Made by a program: the position numbers and the translations under genes
Part shown: one piece after another, positions 1 to 7,020 of the stretch
How the letters are laid out: every line of letters begins with the position of its first letter
Numbering within the stretch: the first letter of the stretch is position 1
Origin: JBBRFH01 sp038224615
Lineage (GTDB): Bacteria > Planctomycetota > Phycisphaerae > Tepidisphaerales > Tepidisphaeraceae
Reading direction: 5' to 3'
DNA length: 7,586 bases
Assembly (NCBI GenBank): GCA_038224615.1
Contig: JBBRFH010000166.1
Coordinates: 1-7,586, forward strand
The notes under the pieces: generated by a model
What the model saw: only the letters and a program-made list of their open reading frames with translations
Databases searched by the model: none
Told to the model about the DNA's origin: nothing

Positions 1-338
1 AGCACGTCGTTGGGCCACTTGATCTGGCTGACGGGGGTCTGATAGGCCTGGTGCTTGTCGATGATGCGCCGAATGGCGTGAAGCGTCGCCAGACCCGCGA
101 TTAACGGGGCAGCCGCATAGTGTTCAGCGGGTTTCTTCAGAGGCCAGATTACGCTCATCCATGCCCCGCCGCGCGGGCTTTGCCAGAGGCGTCCGTTGCG
201 GCCGCGGCCTTCGGTCTGATCGAGGGCGGTGATCAACATCGGATGCCCGATCGTCGACGACCGCGCGGCGGCGGCGGCGATGAGCCGCAACGCCTCGCTG
301 TTGGTCGAATCGATCGTGAGATGGTGAACGTGTTTCAT
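1..338 (-). CDS. birA: Biotin--[biotin carboxyl carrier] protein ligase, N-terminal part (runs off left edge)
   Basis: Reading the minus strand from the ATG at 338 gives an open frame of 112 full codons that reaches the window edge without a stop. It carries the biotin-ligase catalytic signatures in order: DSTNSEA (residues 10-16, biotin/adenylate contact), QTEGRGRNGRLWQSP (41-55, the glycine/arginine-rich biotinyl-AMP loop) followed by GGAWMSV (57-63), and KWPND (107-111) with the conserved lysine. The enzyme activates biotin with ATP and attaches it to the lysine of a carrier domain, here most plausibly MmdC of the same operon. The protein begins directly with the catalytic domain, so it lacks the N-terminal DNA-binding domain of E. 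coli BirA and is probably not a repressor. It starts 30 bases after the preceding small gene, with no strong Shine-Dalgarno sequence. The C-terminal half lies outside the window. The family assignment is firm. Confidence 0.93.
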   Translation of the reverse strand, partial: MKHVHHLTIDSTNSEALRLIAAAAARSSTIGHPMLITALDQTEGRGRNGRLWQSPRGGAWMSVIWPLKKPAEHYAAAPLIAGLATLHAIRRIIDKHQAYQTPVSQIKWPNDV

Positions 339-368
339 GGCCGAAGCGGGTTGTCGATCAGTTCGCGG

Positions 369-608
369 TCACGCGTGGGCCTGCTGGGCCTGCCGGGCCA
401 ACTTCCAGAGTCGCCGCCGGCTGATGCCGTAGGCGATCACCGCCAGCCCAAGCGAGGCAACCGCGATGCCCGCGATGGAAACCCACGCCTCGGCTTTCGG
501 GGTCTCGCACTTGATCGCGACGACGCGCTTGATGAGCACGCCGATCGCGACCAAGGCGACACCGCCGATCCAGGAGATGAGGGTGACTGTGGGTGAGCCG
601 GGTGTCAT
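369..608 (-). CDS. Small two-helix membrane protein, translationally coupled to mmdB
   Basis: This is a 79-residue protein that I do not recognise as a named family. Its ATG (606-608) overlaps the mmdB stop codon in an ATGA arrangement (605-608). There is no recognisable Shine-Dalgarno sequence, so translation probably depends on ribosomes finishing mmdB. Two hydrophobic stretches are visible, about residues 10-27 (starting ISWIGGVAL) and 42-62 (WVSIAGIAVASLG). They are separated by a short polar loop with KCETPKAE. The C-terminus is basic and polar (SRRRLWKLARQAQQAHA), as expected for a cytoplasmic tail. The same frame stays open further upstream, but only antisense-free inside mmdB codons, so the longer version is not credible. 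The position between mmdB and birA, and the coupling, suggest a membrane accessory of the Na+ pump. That is inference. Confidence 0.7.
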   Translation of the reverse strand: MTPGSPTVTLISWIGGVALVAIGVLIKRVVAIKCETPKAEAWVSIAGIAVASLGLAVIAYGISRRRLWKLARQAQQAHA

Positions 609-1930
609 TTGGCCAGGTGGTGGAGGATCGGCTGGAAAATCGGGACCAGGGCAACGTACACGCCACACAGGATCGCGCTGGTGATCACGCCGGAGATATT
701 CGCACCCAGCGCTTCGGGGAGGATGATCTCGCCGGGCGCGTCGTTCTGCACCATCTTCTGAGCGACCTTCGCGGTCGTGGGCACACACGAGACGGCGGCG
801 ATGCCGATCATCGGGTTGTATTTCTTGCCCTTGAGGTAGTAGAGGATGTACCCGCCGCCGATGCCACCGATGCCTGAGAGCACCAAGGCGAAGATGCCGA
901 GCACGAGCAGCTTGAGGACGACCGGATCGAAGATGACGTCGGCGCTGCACAGCACGCCGAGCATCAGACCGAGGAACAGAGTGGCTCCGTAGAGGATCGT
1001 GCCGTCGATCAGCTTGACGAAGGACGTCAGTTCGGCCTCGCGGACCGCGACGCCCAGGAACAGGCAGAGGAACAGCGGGGCGGCCATCGGGAACAGCAGG
1101 CACAGCGCGCCGCAGGCAATGACCGCGAAGGCGAGCTTCTCACCTGAGCTGATGTCGCGGACGGGCTTCTTGACGGTCTTGGTGATGCGGATGCTCTTGG
1201 GCACCAGCAGTTTCATCATGTACGGGTACCCGCCGTAAGTCAGGCCGAGGTAGAGGTAGCCGACGACGGTGATGGGGACGAACAGGTCCGGTGCGAGCTT
1301 GAGCGTGGTGAACATCACCATCGGCCCGTCCGCGCCGCCGATCATCGAGACCGAGGCGGCCTCGCCGTAGTTCATGCCGAAGATGCCGACCGCGACCGGG
1401 AACGTCACAATGGTGCCCAGTTCGGCGCACAACGCCAGGAACATGCTCTCGAACGGCCGGGCCAGCACAAAGCCGACGTCCAGCAACACGCCGATGCCGA
1501 GGAACACCAGGCAGGCGATCAGACCGTTGGAGAACGTGAAGGTGTAGATCGGCTGGAGGAAATCGAGCCCCATGAAGTGCATGAGGTTGTCGTTGTCCTT
1601 CACCAGGGGCTCGACGAGCATGTTGCCCTTCACGCGGGCCGGCTCGGCGGCGGCGGCGGGGGATTGCGAACCGTCGGCGGGGGAAACGATCGCTTGCGGG
1701 GCGCGCTCCGAACGTGCGGCGCTGACCGGATCGAGGTAAAGCATGCCGGCATTCACCGCGATCATGCCCAGGCCCATGGGGATCATCAGGAGCGGTTCGA
1801 GCGTTCCCTTTTTGCCCAGGTAGACCAGCAACCCGCCGAGCAGCAGCAGGCTGAGACGCGCGAGCATCCCCAACGCACTGGAATCGACAAACGTGCCGAT
1901 GCCTTGGAAGATCTGAAAGAAGGTGTTCAT
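605..1930 (-). CDS. mmdB: Na+-translocating methylmalonyl-CoA decarboxylase, beta subunit (OadB/GcdB/MmdB family)
   Basis: A 441-residue, strongly hydrophobic integral membrane protein of the Na+-transporting carboxylic-acid decarboxylase beta family. This subunit removes CO2 from carboxybiotin and couples the reaction to Na+ export. Family landmarks include GTLEPLLMIPMGLG (42-55) near the N-terminus and the core motif MIGGADGP (196-203). Its Asp201 corresponds to the essential Asp203 region of the Klebsiella oxaloacetate decarboxylase. The C-terminal core has KYNPMIGIAAVSCVPTTAKV (370-389) and LGANISGVITSA (408-419). Length is typical apart from a long hydrophilic, Ala/Pro-rich segment at about 66-125 between early helices. 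The ATG overlaps the stop of the preceding small gene (ATGA at 1927-1930), and its own stop overlaps the next start. The beta family alone does not reveal the substrate; methylmalonyl-CoA is inferred from the crotonase-type alpha subunit, the mutase and the epimerase in the operon. Confidence 0.95.
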   Translation of the reverse strand: MNTFFQIFQGIGTFVDSSALGMLARLSLLLLGGLLVYLGKKGTLEPLLMIPMGLGMIAVNAGMLYLDPVSAARSERAPQAIVSPADGSQSPAAAAEPARVKGNMLVEPLVKDNDNLMHFMGLDFLQPIYTFTFSNGLIACLVFLGIGVLLDVGFVLARPFESMFLALCAELGTIVTFPVAVGIFGMNYGEAASVSMIGGADGPMVMFTTLKLAPDLFVPITVVGYLYLGLTYGGYPYMMKLLVPKSIRITKTVKKPVRDISSGEKLAFAVIACGALCLLFPMAAPLFLCLFLGVAVREAELTSFVKLIDGTILYGATLFLGLMLGVLCSADVIFDPVVLKLLVLGIFALVLSGIGGIGGGYILYYLKGKKYNPMIGIAAVSCVPTTAKVAQKMVQNDAPGEIILPEALGANISGVITSAILCGVYVALVPIFQPILHHLAK

Positions 1931-2217
1931 GCTTGTTCCGCCTCGTTTCCGCTACGAGCGGCCATTACGACGTTCATGAGTTTGATCAGGATTGCGGTCA
2001 GCGCCGAGATCGCGATGGCGATGCCGTAGACGATGCCGGCGTGCGTGATGACGGTGAGCATCGACGGCTCCACGGTGACCGGGCTGATAACGGCGGGTAC
2101 CGAATCGGCACCCAGCGCCGCAGTGCCCCATAGCACGTTCATCAGCATCAGTCCTGCCGCGAGAAGCGGCAGGCGTGGCAACAGGCGATTGCGGCGCGTT
2201 TGGGATAGCGGAGTCAT
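1927..2217 (-). CDS. Small exported single-helix membrane protein upstream of mmdB
   Basis: A 96-residue protein of unrecognised family. The start at 2217 is chosen because AAGGTG (2225-2230) sits 7 bases upstream, and because it yields a good signal-peptide-like N-terminus. That N-terminus has a basic region with RRNRLLPR, a hydrophobic core LPLLAAGLMLMNVLW (16-30) and a likely cleavage area near TAALGAD (32-38). An in-frame upstream ATG at 2289 would add 24 residues without signal character. After a short polar stretch comes one clear membrane helix at about 57-82 (starting ITHAGIVYGIAIAI), then a short polar tail (AARSGNEAEQA). The predicted topology is N-terminus outside, C-terminus inside. 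Its stop overlaps the mmdB start (ATGA), so the two are probably made in a fixed ratio. It is not the delta subunit, which is encoded separately at 2741-3094. A structural or assembly role for the Na+ pump is inference. Confidence 0.75.
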   Translation of the reverse strand: MTPLSQTRRNRLLPRLPLLAAGLMLMNVLWGTAALGADSVPAVISPVTVEPSMLTVITHAGIVYGIAIAISALTAILIKLMNVVMAARSGNEAEQA

Positions 2218-2224
2218 AGCATTA

Positions 2225-2230
2225 CACCTT
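2225..2230 (-). promoter_or_regulatory. Shine-Dalgarno site for the 96-residue small protein
   Basis: AAGGTG on the minus strand lies 7 bases before the ATG at 2217. It decides between this start and the in-frame ATG at 2289. Confidence 0.6.
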
Positions 2231-2255
2231 GACGCTGTTCTGGCGGACGACGCGA

Positions 2256-2305
2256 CCTGTCGGAATCCCGACGGGCCGGCGAACGACAAGCGGATTCAAA
2301 TCCGC
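2256..2305. repeat. Pair of palindromic hairpins in the mmdC / small-gene gap
   Basis: The 114-base gap 2218-2331 holds two stem-loops. The first is CCTGTCGG / CCGACGGG (2256-2263 with 2268-2275), eight pairs including one G-T, with the 4-base loop AATC. The second is a perfect GCGGAT / ATCCGC (2290-2295 with 2300-2305) with loop TCAA. Neither is followed by a T-run in the transcription direction, so they do not look like intrinsic terminators. They separate the mmdA-mmdD-mmdC group from the mmdB group in the mRNA and could act in transcript processing or stability. That role is inference. Confidence 0.6.
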
Positions 2306-2331
2306 CCAGGATGACGCGTCTTACGAGAAGC

Positions 2332-2727
2332 TCACTCAAATTCGACGAGCACTTGGCCGCTCTTGACCGCTTCGCCGGCCTTGACGCACACGGTCTTGAC
2401 CTTGGCGGCGAGTGCGGTGGCAACCTTGGTCTCCATCTTCATGGCTTCCATGATGACGATGACGTCGTCGGCGGCGACCACGTCGCCGGGGCTGACCTTC
2501 ACCTGCGTGACGGTGCCGATGATCGGGGCACGAAGCACCTTCGACGCGTCGACCGCGCCGGGCTTGCTCGGCGCGGTAATCGGCGCCGCCTGCGGTGCGG
2601 CGGCCGGACGTGCGGGACTGGGCGCGGGCGCTGCCACAGGTGCGGCGATCGGCGCGGTCGCGCCGTCGGCCAGCACTTCGACCTCGACGTCGTAACTCTT
2701 ACCTTCAACGTGGATGCGTAGTTTCAT
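2332..2727 (-). CDS. mmdC: Methylmalonyl-CoA decarboxylase biotin carrier (gamma) subunit
   Basis: A 131-residue biotin carboxyl carrier protein. A short N-terminal segment (MKLRIHVEGKSYDVEVEV) is followed by a flexible Ala/Pro-rich linker (about 25-56) and a C-terminal biotinyl domain (about 62-131). The biotinylation motif EAMKMET is at 94-100, so Lys97 carries biotin. It lies 34 residues from the C-terminus, the usual distance in this family. The preceding LRAPIIGTV and VSPGD segments and the final VKSGQVLVEFE fit the domain fold. The biotin arm receives the carboxyl group from methylmalonyl-CoA on MmdA and carries it to MmdB. TAGGA (2736-2740) is a good ribosome site 8 bases before the ATG and directly follows the mmdD stop. 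The carrier subunits of oxaloacetate and glutaconyl-CoA decarboxylases look the same; the context gives the substrate. Confidence 0.93.
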   Translation of the reverse strand: MKLRIHVEGKSYDVEVEVLADGATAPIAAPVAAPAPSPARPAAAPQAAPITAPSKPGAVDASKVLRAPIIGTVTQVKVSPGDVVAADDVIVIMEAMKMETKVATALAAKVKTVCVKAGEAVKSGQVLVEFE

Positions 2728-2740
2728 GTTCGTATTCCTA

Positions 2741-3094
2741 CTAACGGACTCGGTGAGAAAGATGGATGTCGGCGCGGCCGAACTCGGCCCAACTGGTCGC
2801 CGTGTTTCGATTGGTAAATGTCAGCCGCGTGACGACCGCGGAGCGGCCCAACGCCACCGTGGCGGCGGCGGTAATGATGGCGATCAGCCGCGGATCGGTG
2901 ATCTCCAGTCCCTCTGCCAACGGCGTCGGCGCGACCGCGGGTGCGAGCGGCGCCAATGCCGGCTTGGGGCCCGGCATCTTCGGCGCTACGAGCCGGCTCA
3001 GTGCCCAAAGCACGGTGAGCAGCGCGATCAGTCCGCCGATGGTGAGCAACGTCGCGGGGACGAGCTCCAGTGCTGCGAGTAGTTCAAAACGCAT
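2741..3094 (-). CDS. mmdD: Methylmalonyl-CoA decarboxylase delta subunit (OadG-like membrane anchor)
   Basis: A 117-residue protein with the layout of the OAD gamma / MmdD family. It has one N-terminal membrane helix (about 11-34, LVPATLLTIGGLIALLTVLW), a Pro/Ala/Lys linker (about 38-62), and a small C-terminal region starting ITDPRLIAIITAAATVALG (65-83) that ends near SWAEFGRADI (101-110). This subunit holds the soluble carboxyltransferase and carrier to the membrane pump. The gene sits between mmdA (28-base gap) and mmdC (13-base gap), matching the mmdA-mmdD-mmdC-mmdB order known from Veillonella. No separate mmdE is visible between mmdD and mmdC. The gene ends in two consecutive in-frame TAG codons, the second forming part of the mmdC ribosome site. 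The upstream Shine-Dalgarno match is weak. Sequence conservation in this family is low, so the call relies on both layout and context. Confidence 0.85.
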   Translation of the reverse strand: MRFELLAALELVPATLLTIGGLIALLTVLWALSRLVAPKMPGPKPALAPLAPAVAPTPLAEGLEITDPRLIAIITAAATVALGRSAVVTRLTFTNRNTATSWAEFGRADIHLSHRVR

Positions 3095-3122
3095 AGGTGT
3101 TTGTTCCGTACTAAAGGTTCGA

Positions 3123-4715
3123 CTACAACGGAATCAGTCCGTGCTTCTTGGCCGGGCGAATATCACGCTTGTTGCGGAGCGCCTCGAGCGCCAGCGCGAT
3201 GTAGCGGCGTGTCTCGGCCGGCTCGATGACATCATCGATCAGGCCGCGGCTCGCCGCAATGTAGGGCGTGGCGAAGTGTTCGCGGTACTCGCTGACGAGT
3301 TCCGCACGCTTGGCGGCCTTGTCCTCGGCCTTGTCGATGTCCTTGCGGTACAGGACTTCGACCGCGCCGTCGGCACCCATGACGGCGATCTCCGCGCTCG
3401 GCCAGGCACAGCACCGGTCAGCGCCCAGGTCCTTACCGCACATTGCCAGGTACGCGCCGCCGTAGGCCTTGCGCAGGATGACGGTGATTTTCGGGACCGT
3501 CGCCGCCGAGTAGCTGAACAGCATCTTGGCGCCATGGCGGATGATGCCGCCGTACTCCTGCTGCACGCCGGGCATGAAGCCGGGCACATCGACGAGAGTC
3601 ACCAGCGGGATGTTGAATGCGTTGCAGAAGCGGATGAACCGCGAACTCTTGTCTGATGCGTCGATATCAAGGCAGCCGGCTTTCTGAATCGGCTGGTTGG
3701 CAAGGATGCCGACGGTTCGGCCCATGATCCGGGCAAGCCCGATGATCATGTTCGGCGCGTACTCGGCCTGAATTTCAAGCCAGTCCTGGTTGTCGACGAT
3801 CCGCTTGATGACTTCCTTCATGTCGAAGCCTTCACGCGGGTTCTCGGGGATGATGTCGTTGAGCGCCTTGTCGAGCAAGATCTCGCCTGTCGTAGGGAGC
3901 AGGGGCGGGTCTTCGGTGTTGTTGGCGGGCAGGAAGCTCAGGAGCTTCTTGCAGATCTGCATGGCGTGTTCGTCGTTGTCGGCGATGAAGTGTACCACTC
4001 CGGAATAGTGCATGTGTGCTTCGGGACCGCCGAGCTGGTCGGCGGTGACGGTTTCACCGGTGACCTGCTTGATGACGCTCGGGCCCGTGATGAACATCTG
4101 GGCGTAGCGGGTCTGGATGATGAAATCGGTGAGGGCCGGCGAGTAAGCCGCGCCCCCGGCACACGGGCCACAGATCAGCGAGATCTGCGGGACGACGCCG
4201 GAAAGCAGAGTGTTGTGATAAAAAATGCGTCCGTACGCGCCCAGGGCATCAATGCCTTCCTGGATGCGGGCGCCGCCGGAATCGTTGACGAAGACGAAGG
4301 GGGAACCCGTCTTGAGCGAGTTCTTCATCATCTCGACGATTTTGTCACAGTGGATCTCGCCTGCGGCACCGCCAGCGACGGTGAAGTCCTGGCTGGCGAA
4401 GTGGACGAGCCGACCGGCGACCGTGCCACAACCGGTGACGACGCCATCGGCCGGCATCTCCTTGTCGGCCATGTCGAAGTTGGTGCAACGATGCTTGGCG
4501 AAGCCGAGCATCTCCTGCAAGCTGCCGCTGTCGAGCAGCAGGTCGACGCGCTCGCGCGCCGTCAGCTTGCCTGCGGCATGCTGCTTCTTGATGCGATCGG
4601 CCCCGCCGCCGTTGTGGAGTTCCTTGCGGTGCTGGGCAAGCGCCTCGAGGCGCTCGGACATCGTGATGGCGTGTCCGCTCTTGCCGTTGCCGGATTCTTT
4701 CTTAACGACTGCCAT
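3123..4715 (-). CDS. mmdA: Methylmalonyl-CoA decarboxylase alpha subunit (carboxyltransferase; PccB/MmdA family)
   Basis: A 530-residue biotin-dependent acyl-CoA carboxyltransferase with two crotonase-fold halves. It moves the carboxyl group between (S)-methylmalonyl-CoA and biotin on MmdC, giving propionyl-CoA. The N-half shows KLTARERVDLLLD (50-62), NDSGGARIQEG (144-154) and CGPCAGGAAYSPALTDF (182-198). The C-half shows VDVPGFMPGVQQEYGG (375-390) and LRKAYGGAYLAMCGKDLGAD (414-433), including the glycine pairs that form the oxyanion holes. Length is normal for the family. The ATG at 4715 is preferred over the in-frame ATG at 4763 because GAAGGTG (4722-4728) lies 6 bases upstream, and because the extra 16 residues would be translated from the palindromic intergenic repeat. 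Propionyl-CoA carboxylase beta is nearly identical in sequence. The adjacent mmdD, mmdC and mmdB, and the absence of a biotin carboxylase, favour the Na+-pumping decarboxylase. Confidence 0.94.
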   Translation of the reverse strand: MAVVKKESGNGKSGHAITMSERLEALAQHRKELHNGGGADRIKKQHAAGKLTARERVDLLLDSGSLQEMLGFAKHRCTNFDMADKEMPADGVVTGCGTVAGRLVHFASQDFTVAGGAAGEIHCDKIVEMMKNSLKTGSPFVFVNDSGGARIQEGIDALGAYGRIFYHNTLLSGVVPQISLICGPCAGGAAYSPALTDFIIQTRYAQMFITGPSVIKQVTGETVTADQLGGPEAHMHYSGVVHFIADNDEHAMQICKKLLSFLPANNTEDPPLLPTTGEILLDKALNDIIPENPREGFDMKEVIKRIVDNQDWLEIQAEYAPNMIIGLARIMGRTVGILANQPIQKAGCLDIDASDKSSRFIRFCNAFNIPLVTLVDVPGFMPGVQQEYGGIIRHGAKMLFSYSAATVPKITVILRKAYGGAYLAMCGKDLGADRCCAWPSAEIAVMGADGAVEVLYRKDIDKAEDKAAKRAELVSEYREHFATPYIAASRGLIDDVIEPAETRRYIALALEALRNKRDIRPAKKHGLIPL

Positions 4716-4721
4716 TGTGAT

Positions 4722-4728
4722 CACCTTC
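4722..4728 (-). promoter_or_regulatory. Shine-Dalgarno site for mmdA
   Basis: GAAGGTG on the minus strand, 6 bases before the ATG at 4715, is the strongest ribosome site in the window and sets the mmdA start. It begins only 4 bases after the nearby hairpin (4733-4750), so that stem could influence ribosome access. Confidence 0.65.
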
Positions 4729-4732
4729 GTGG

Positions 4733-4776
4733 GGCACGCTTTCGCGTGCCGTAAGCTTGGCACGCAATAGCGTGCC
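4733..4776. repeat. Tandem pair of identical-stem palindromes between epimerase gene and mmdA
   Basis: Two perfect 7-base-pair hairpins share the same arms GGCACGC / GCGTGCC: 4733-4739 with 4744-4750 (loop TTTC), and 4759-4765 with 4770-4776 (loop AATA). They are separated by 8 bases that include AAGCTT. Identical stems with different loops point to a REP-like repetitive element rather than a terminator, and no T-run follows either stem in the transcription direction. The 8-mer GGGGCACG at the left arm (4731-4738) recurs in the palindrome region at 6963-6970. Confidence 0.8.
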
Positions 4777-4785
4777 CTACGGAGT

Positions 4786-5196
4786 TCAATGTTTCGGTTC
4801 GCACAACTCGGTCAGCACGCCGCACGATGCCTTGGGGTGCAGGAACGCGATGCTGCTGTGGTGAGCGCCACCGCGCGGCTTCTCGTCGATCAGCTTGATT
4901 CCGCCGGCCTTCAACTCGTCAAGCCGCGACTGAATGTTGTCGACAGTGTACGCGATGTGGTGCAGCCCTTCGCCTTTCTTCTCGATGAAGGCGGCGACGG
5001 TGCTCGTCGGGTCGGTCGGCTCGAGCAGTTCCAGCCGAACGTCGCCGACGAGAAAGAAGCCGACTTTAACCTTCTGCTCGGCGACGATCTCCGTGCCTTC
5101 AAACTTGGCGCCCAGGGTCTTCTCGTAGAAGTCCTTGTGCGCGTCGATTGATTTCACTGCGATGCCGATGTGATTGATTGCTTTTGCGTTGACCAT
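4786..5196 (-). CDS. mce: Methylmalonyl-CoA epimerase
   Basis: A 136-residue protein of the vicinal-oxygen-chelate (glyoxalase-like) superfamily, the usual length for this enzyme. It interconverts (R)- and (S)-methylmalonyl-CoA, linking the mutase product to the stereoisomer used by MmdA. Two beta-alpha-beta modules are visible. The first begins INHIGIAVKSID (7-18) and contains VRLELLEPTDP (53-63); the second begins GLHHIAYTVDNI (77-88) and ends GVLTELCEP (126-134). Probable metal ligands are His9, Glu56, His80 and Glu130, by alignment in mind with the Propionibacterium enzyme (His, Gln, His, Glu). GGAHHSSIAFLHPK (109-122) is typical of the family. The ATG at 5196 has a modest AAAGAG ribosome site upstream. 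The gene lies between the mutase gene and mmdA, as expected for the pathway order. Confidence 0.95.
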   Translation of the reverse strand: MVNAKAINHIGIAVKSIDAHKDFYEKTLGAKFEGTEIVAEQKVKVGFFLVGDVRLELLEPTDPTSTVAAFIEKKGEGLHHIAYTVDNIQSRLDELKAGGIKLIDEKPRGGAHHSSIAFLHPKASCGVLTELCEPKH

Positions 5197-5207
5197 TGGA
5201 TTTCTCT

Positions 5208-5256
5208 TTCGGAGCGGAGTCAGTAGTCAGAATGGTGATTCTGAATTCTGGATTCC
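5208..5256. repeat. Short heptamer-type tandem repeat with a small palindrome
   Basis: The 71-base gap between the mutase and epimerase genes is AT-richer than its surroundings and can be cut into seven units of 7 bases. On the plus strand they are TTCGGAG, CGGAGTC, AGTAGTC, AGAATGG, TGATTCT, GAATTCT and GGATTCC. Neighbouring units share 4-5 positions. A perfect 6-base palindrome CAGAAT / ATTCTG (5228-5233 with 5238-5243) lies inside. The pattern resembles the degenerate short tandem heptamer repeats known from some bacterial intergenic regions, but the units are degenerate and the call is tentative. Confidence 0.45.
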
Positions 5257-5267
5257 GATTTCTTTAC

Positions 5268-6944
<1,677 letters not shown>

Positions 6945-6963
6945 GGTGCTGTCGCTTTCTTCG

Positions 6964-7010
6964 GGGCACGGGTTTTCAACCCGCGTCCAGACATGGGTTA
7001 AAAACCCATG
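6964..7010. repeat. Pair of palindromes between meaB and the mutase gene
   Basis: Two adjacent stem-loops share the core GGGTT-N3-AACCC. The first spans 6964-6988: the GGGTT / AACCC core (6970-6974 with 6978-6982) extends outward with one mismatch and one G-T pair. The second is a perfect 8-base stem CATGGGTT / AACCCATG (6992-6999 with 7003-7010), loop AAA, starting 10 bases past the meaB stop. No T-run follows either stem in the direction of transcription, so termination is unlikely. They look like a REP-style intergenic element. Confidence 0.75.
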
Positions 7011-7020
7011 CCACGTTGAT

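Noticed and set aside
369..1103. Long 244-codon version of the small membrane protein, reaching into mmdB
   Set aside because: The upstream 165 codons are an off-frame reading of mmdB rich in Arg and Pro. Only the part from the ATG at 608, after the mmdB stop, has membrane-protein character.
2766..3656. 296-codon plus-strand open frame across mmdD and mmdA
   Set aside because: It spans two real minus-strand genes and their gap, and has low-complexity Ala/Ser composition and no family motif.
605..4715. Oxaloacetate decarboxylase or glutaconyl-CoA decarboxylase instead of methylmalonyl-CoA decarboxylase
   Set aside because: The alpha subunit is a crotonase-type carboxyltransferase, not the TIM-barrel type of oxaloacetate decarboxylase. 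Mutase and epimerase neighbours favour methylmalonyl-CoA over glutaconyl-CoA, though the substrate is not proven.
3966..4754. 262-codon plus-strand open frame antisense to mmdA
   Set aside because: It is antisense to conserved carboxyltransferase motifs; its composition is that of a complementary frame.
4716..4763. Earlier in-frame ATG for mmdA at 4763
   Set aside because: It would translate the palindromic repeat and lacks a ribosome site, whereas the ATG at 4715 has GAAGGTG at ideal spacing and a family-like N-terminus.
4733..4776. Intrinsic transcription terminator
   Set aside because: The stems are GC-rich, but no T-run follows in the transcription direction and the pathway genes continue downstream. 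The same holds for the pairs at 2256-2305 and 6964-7010.
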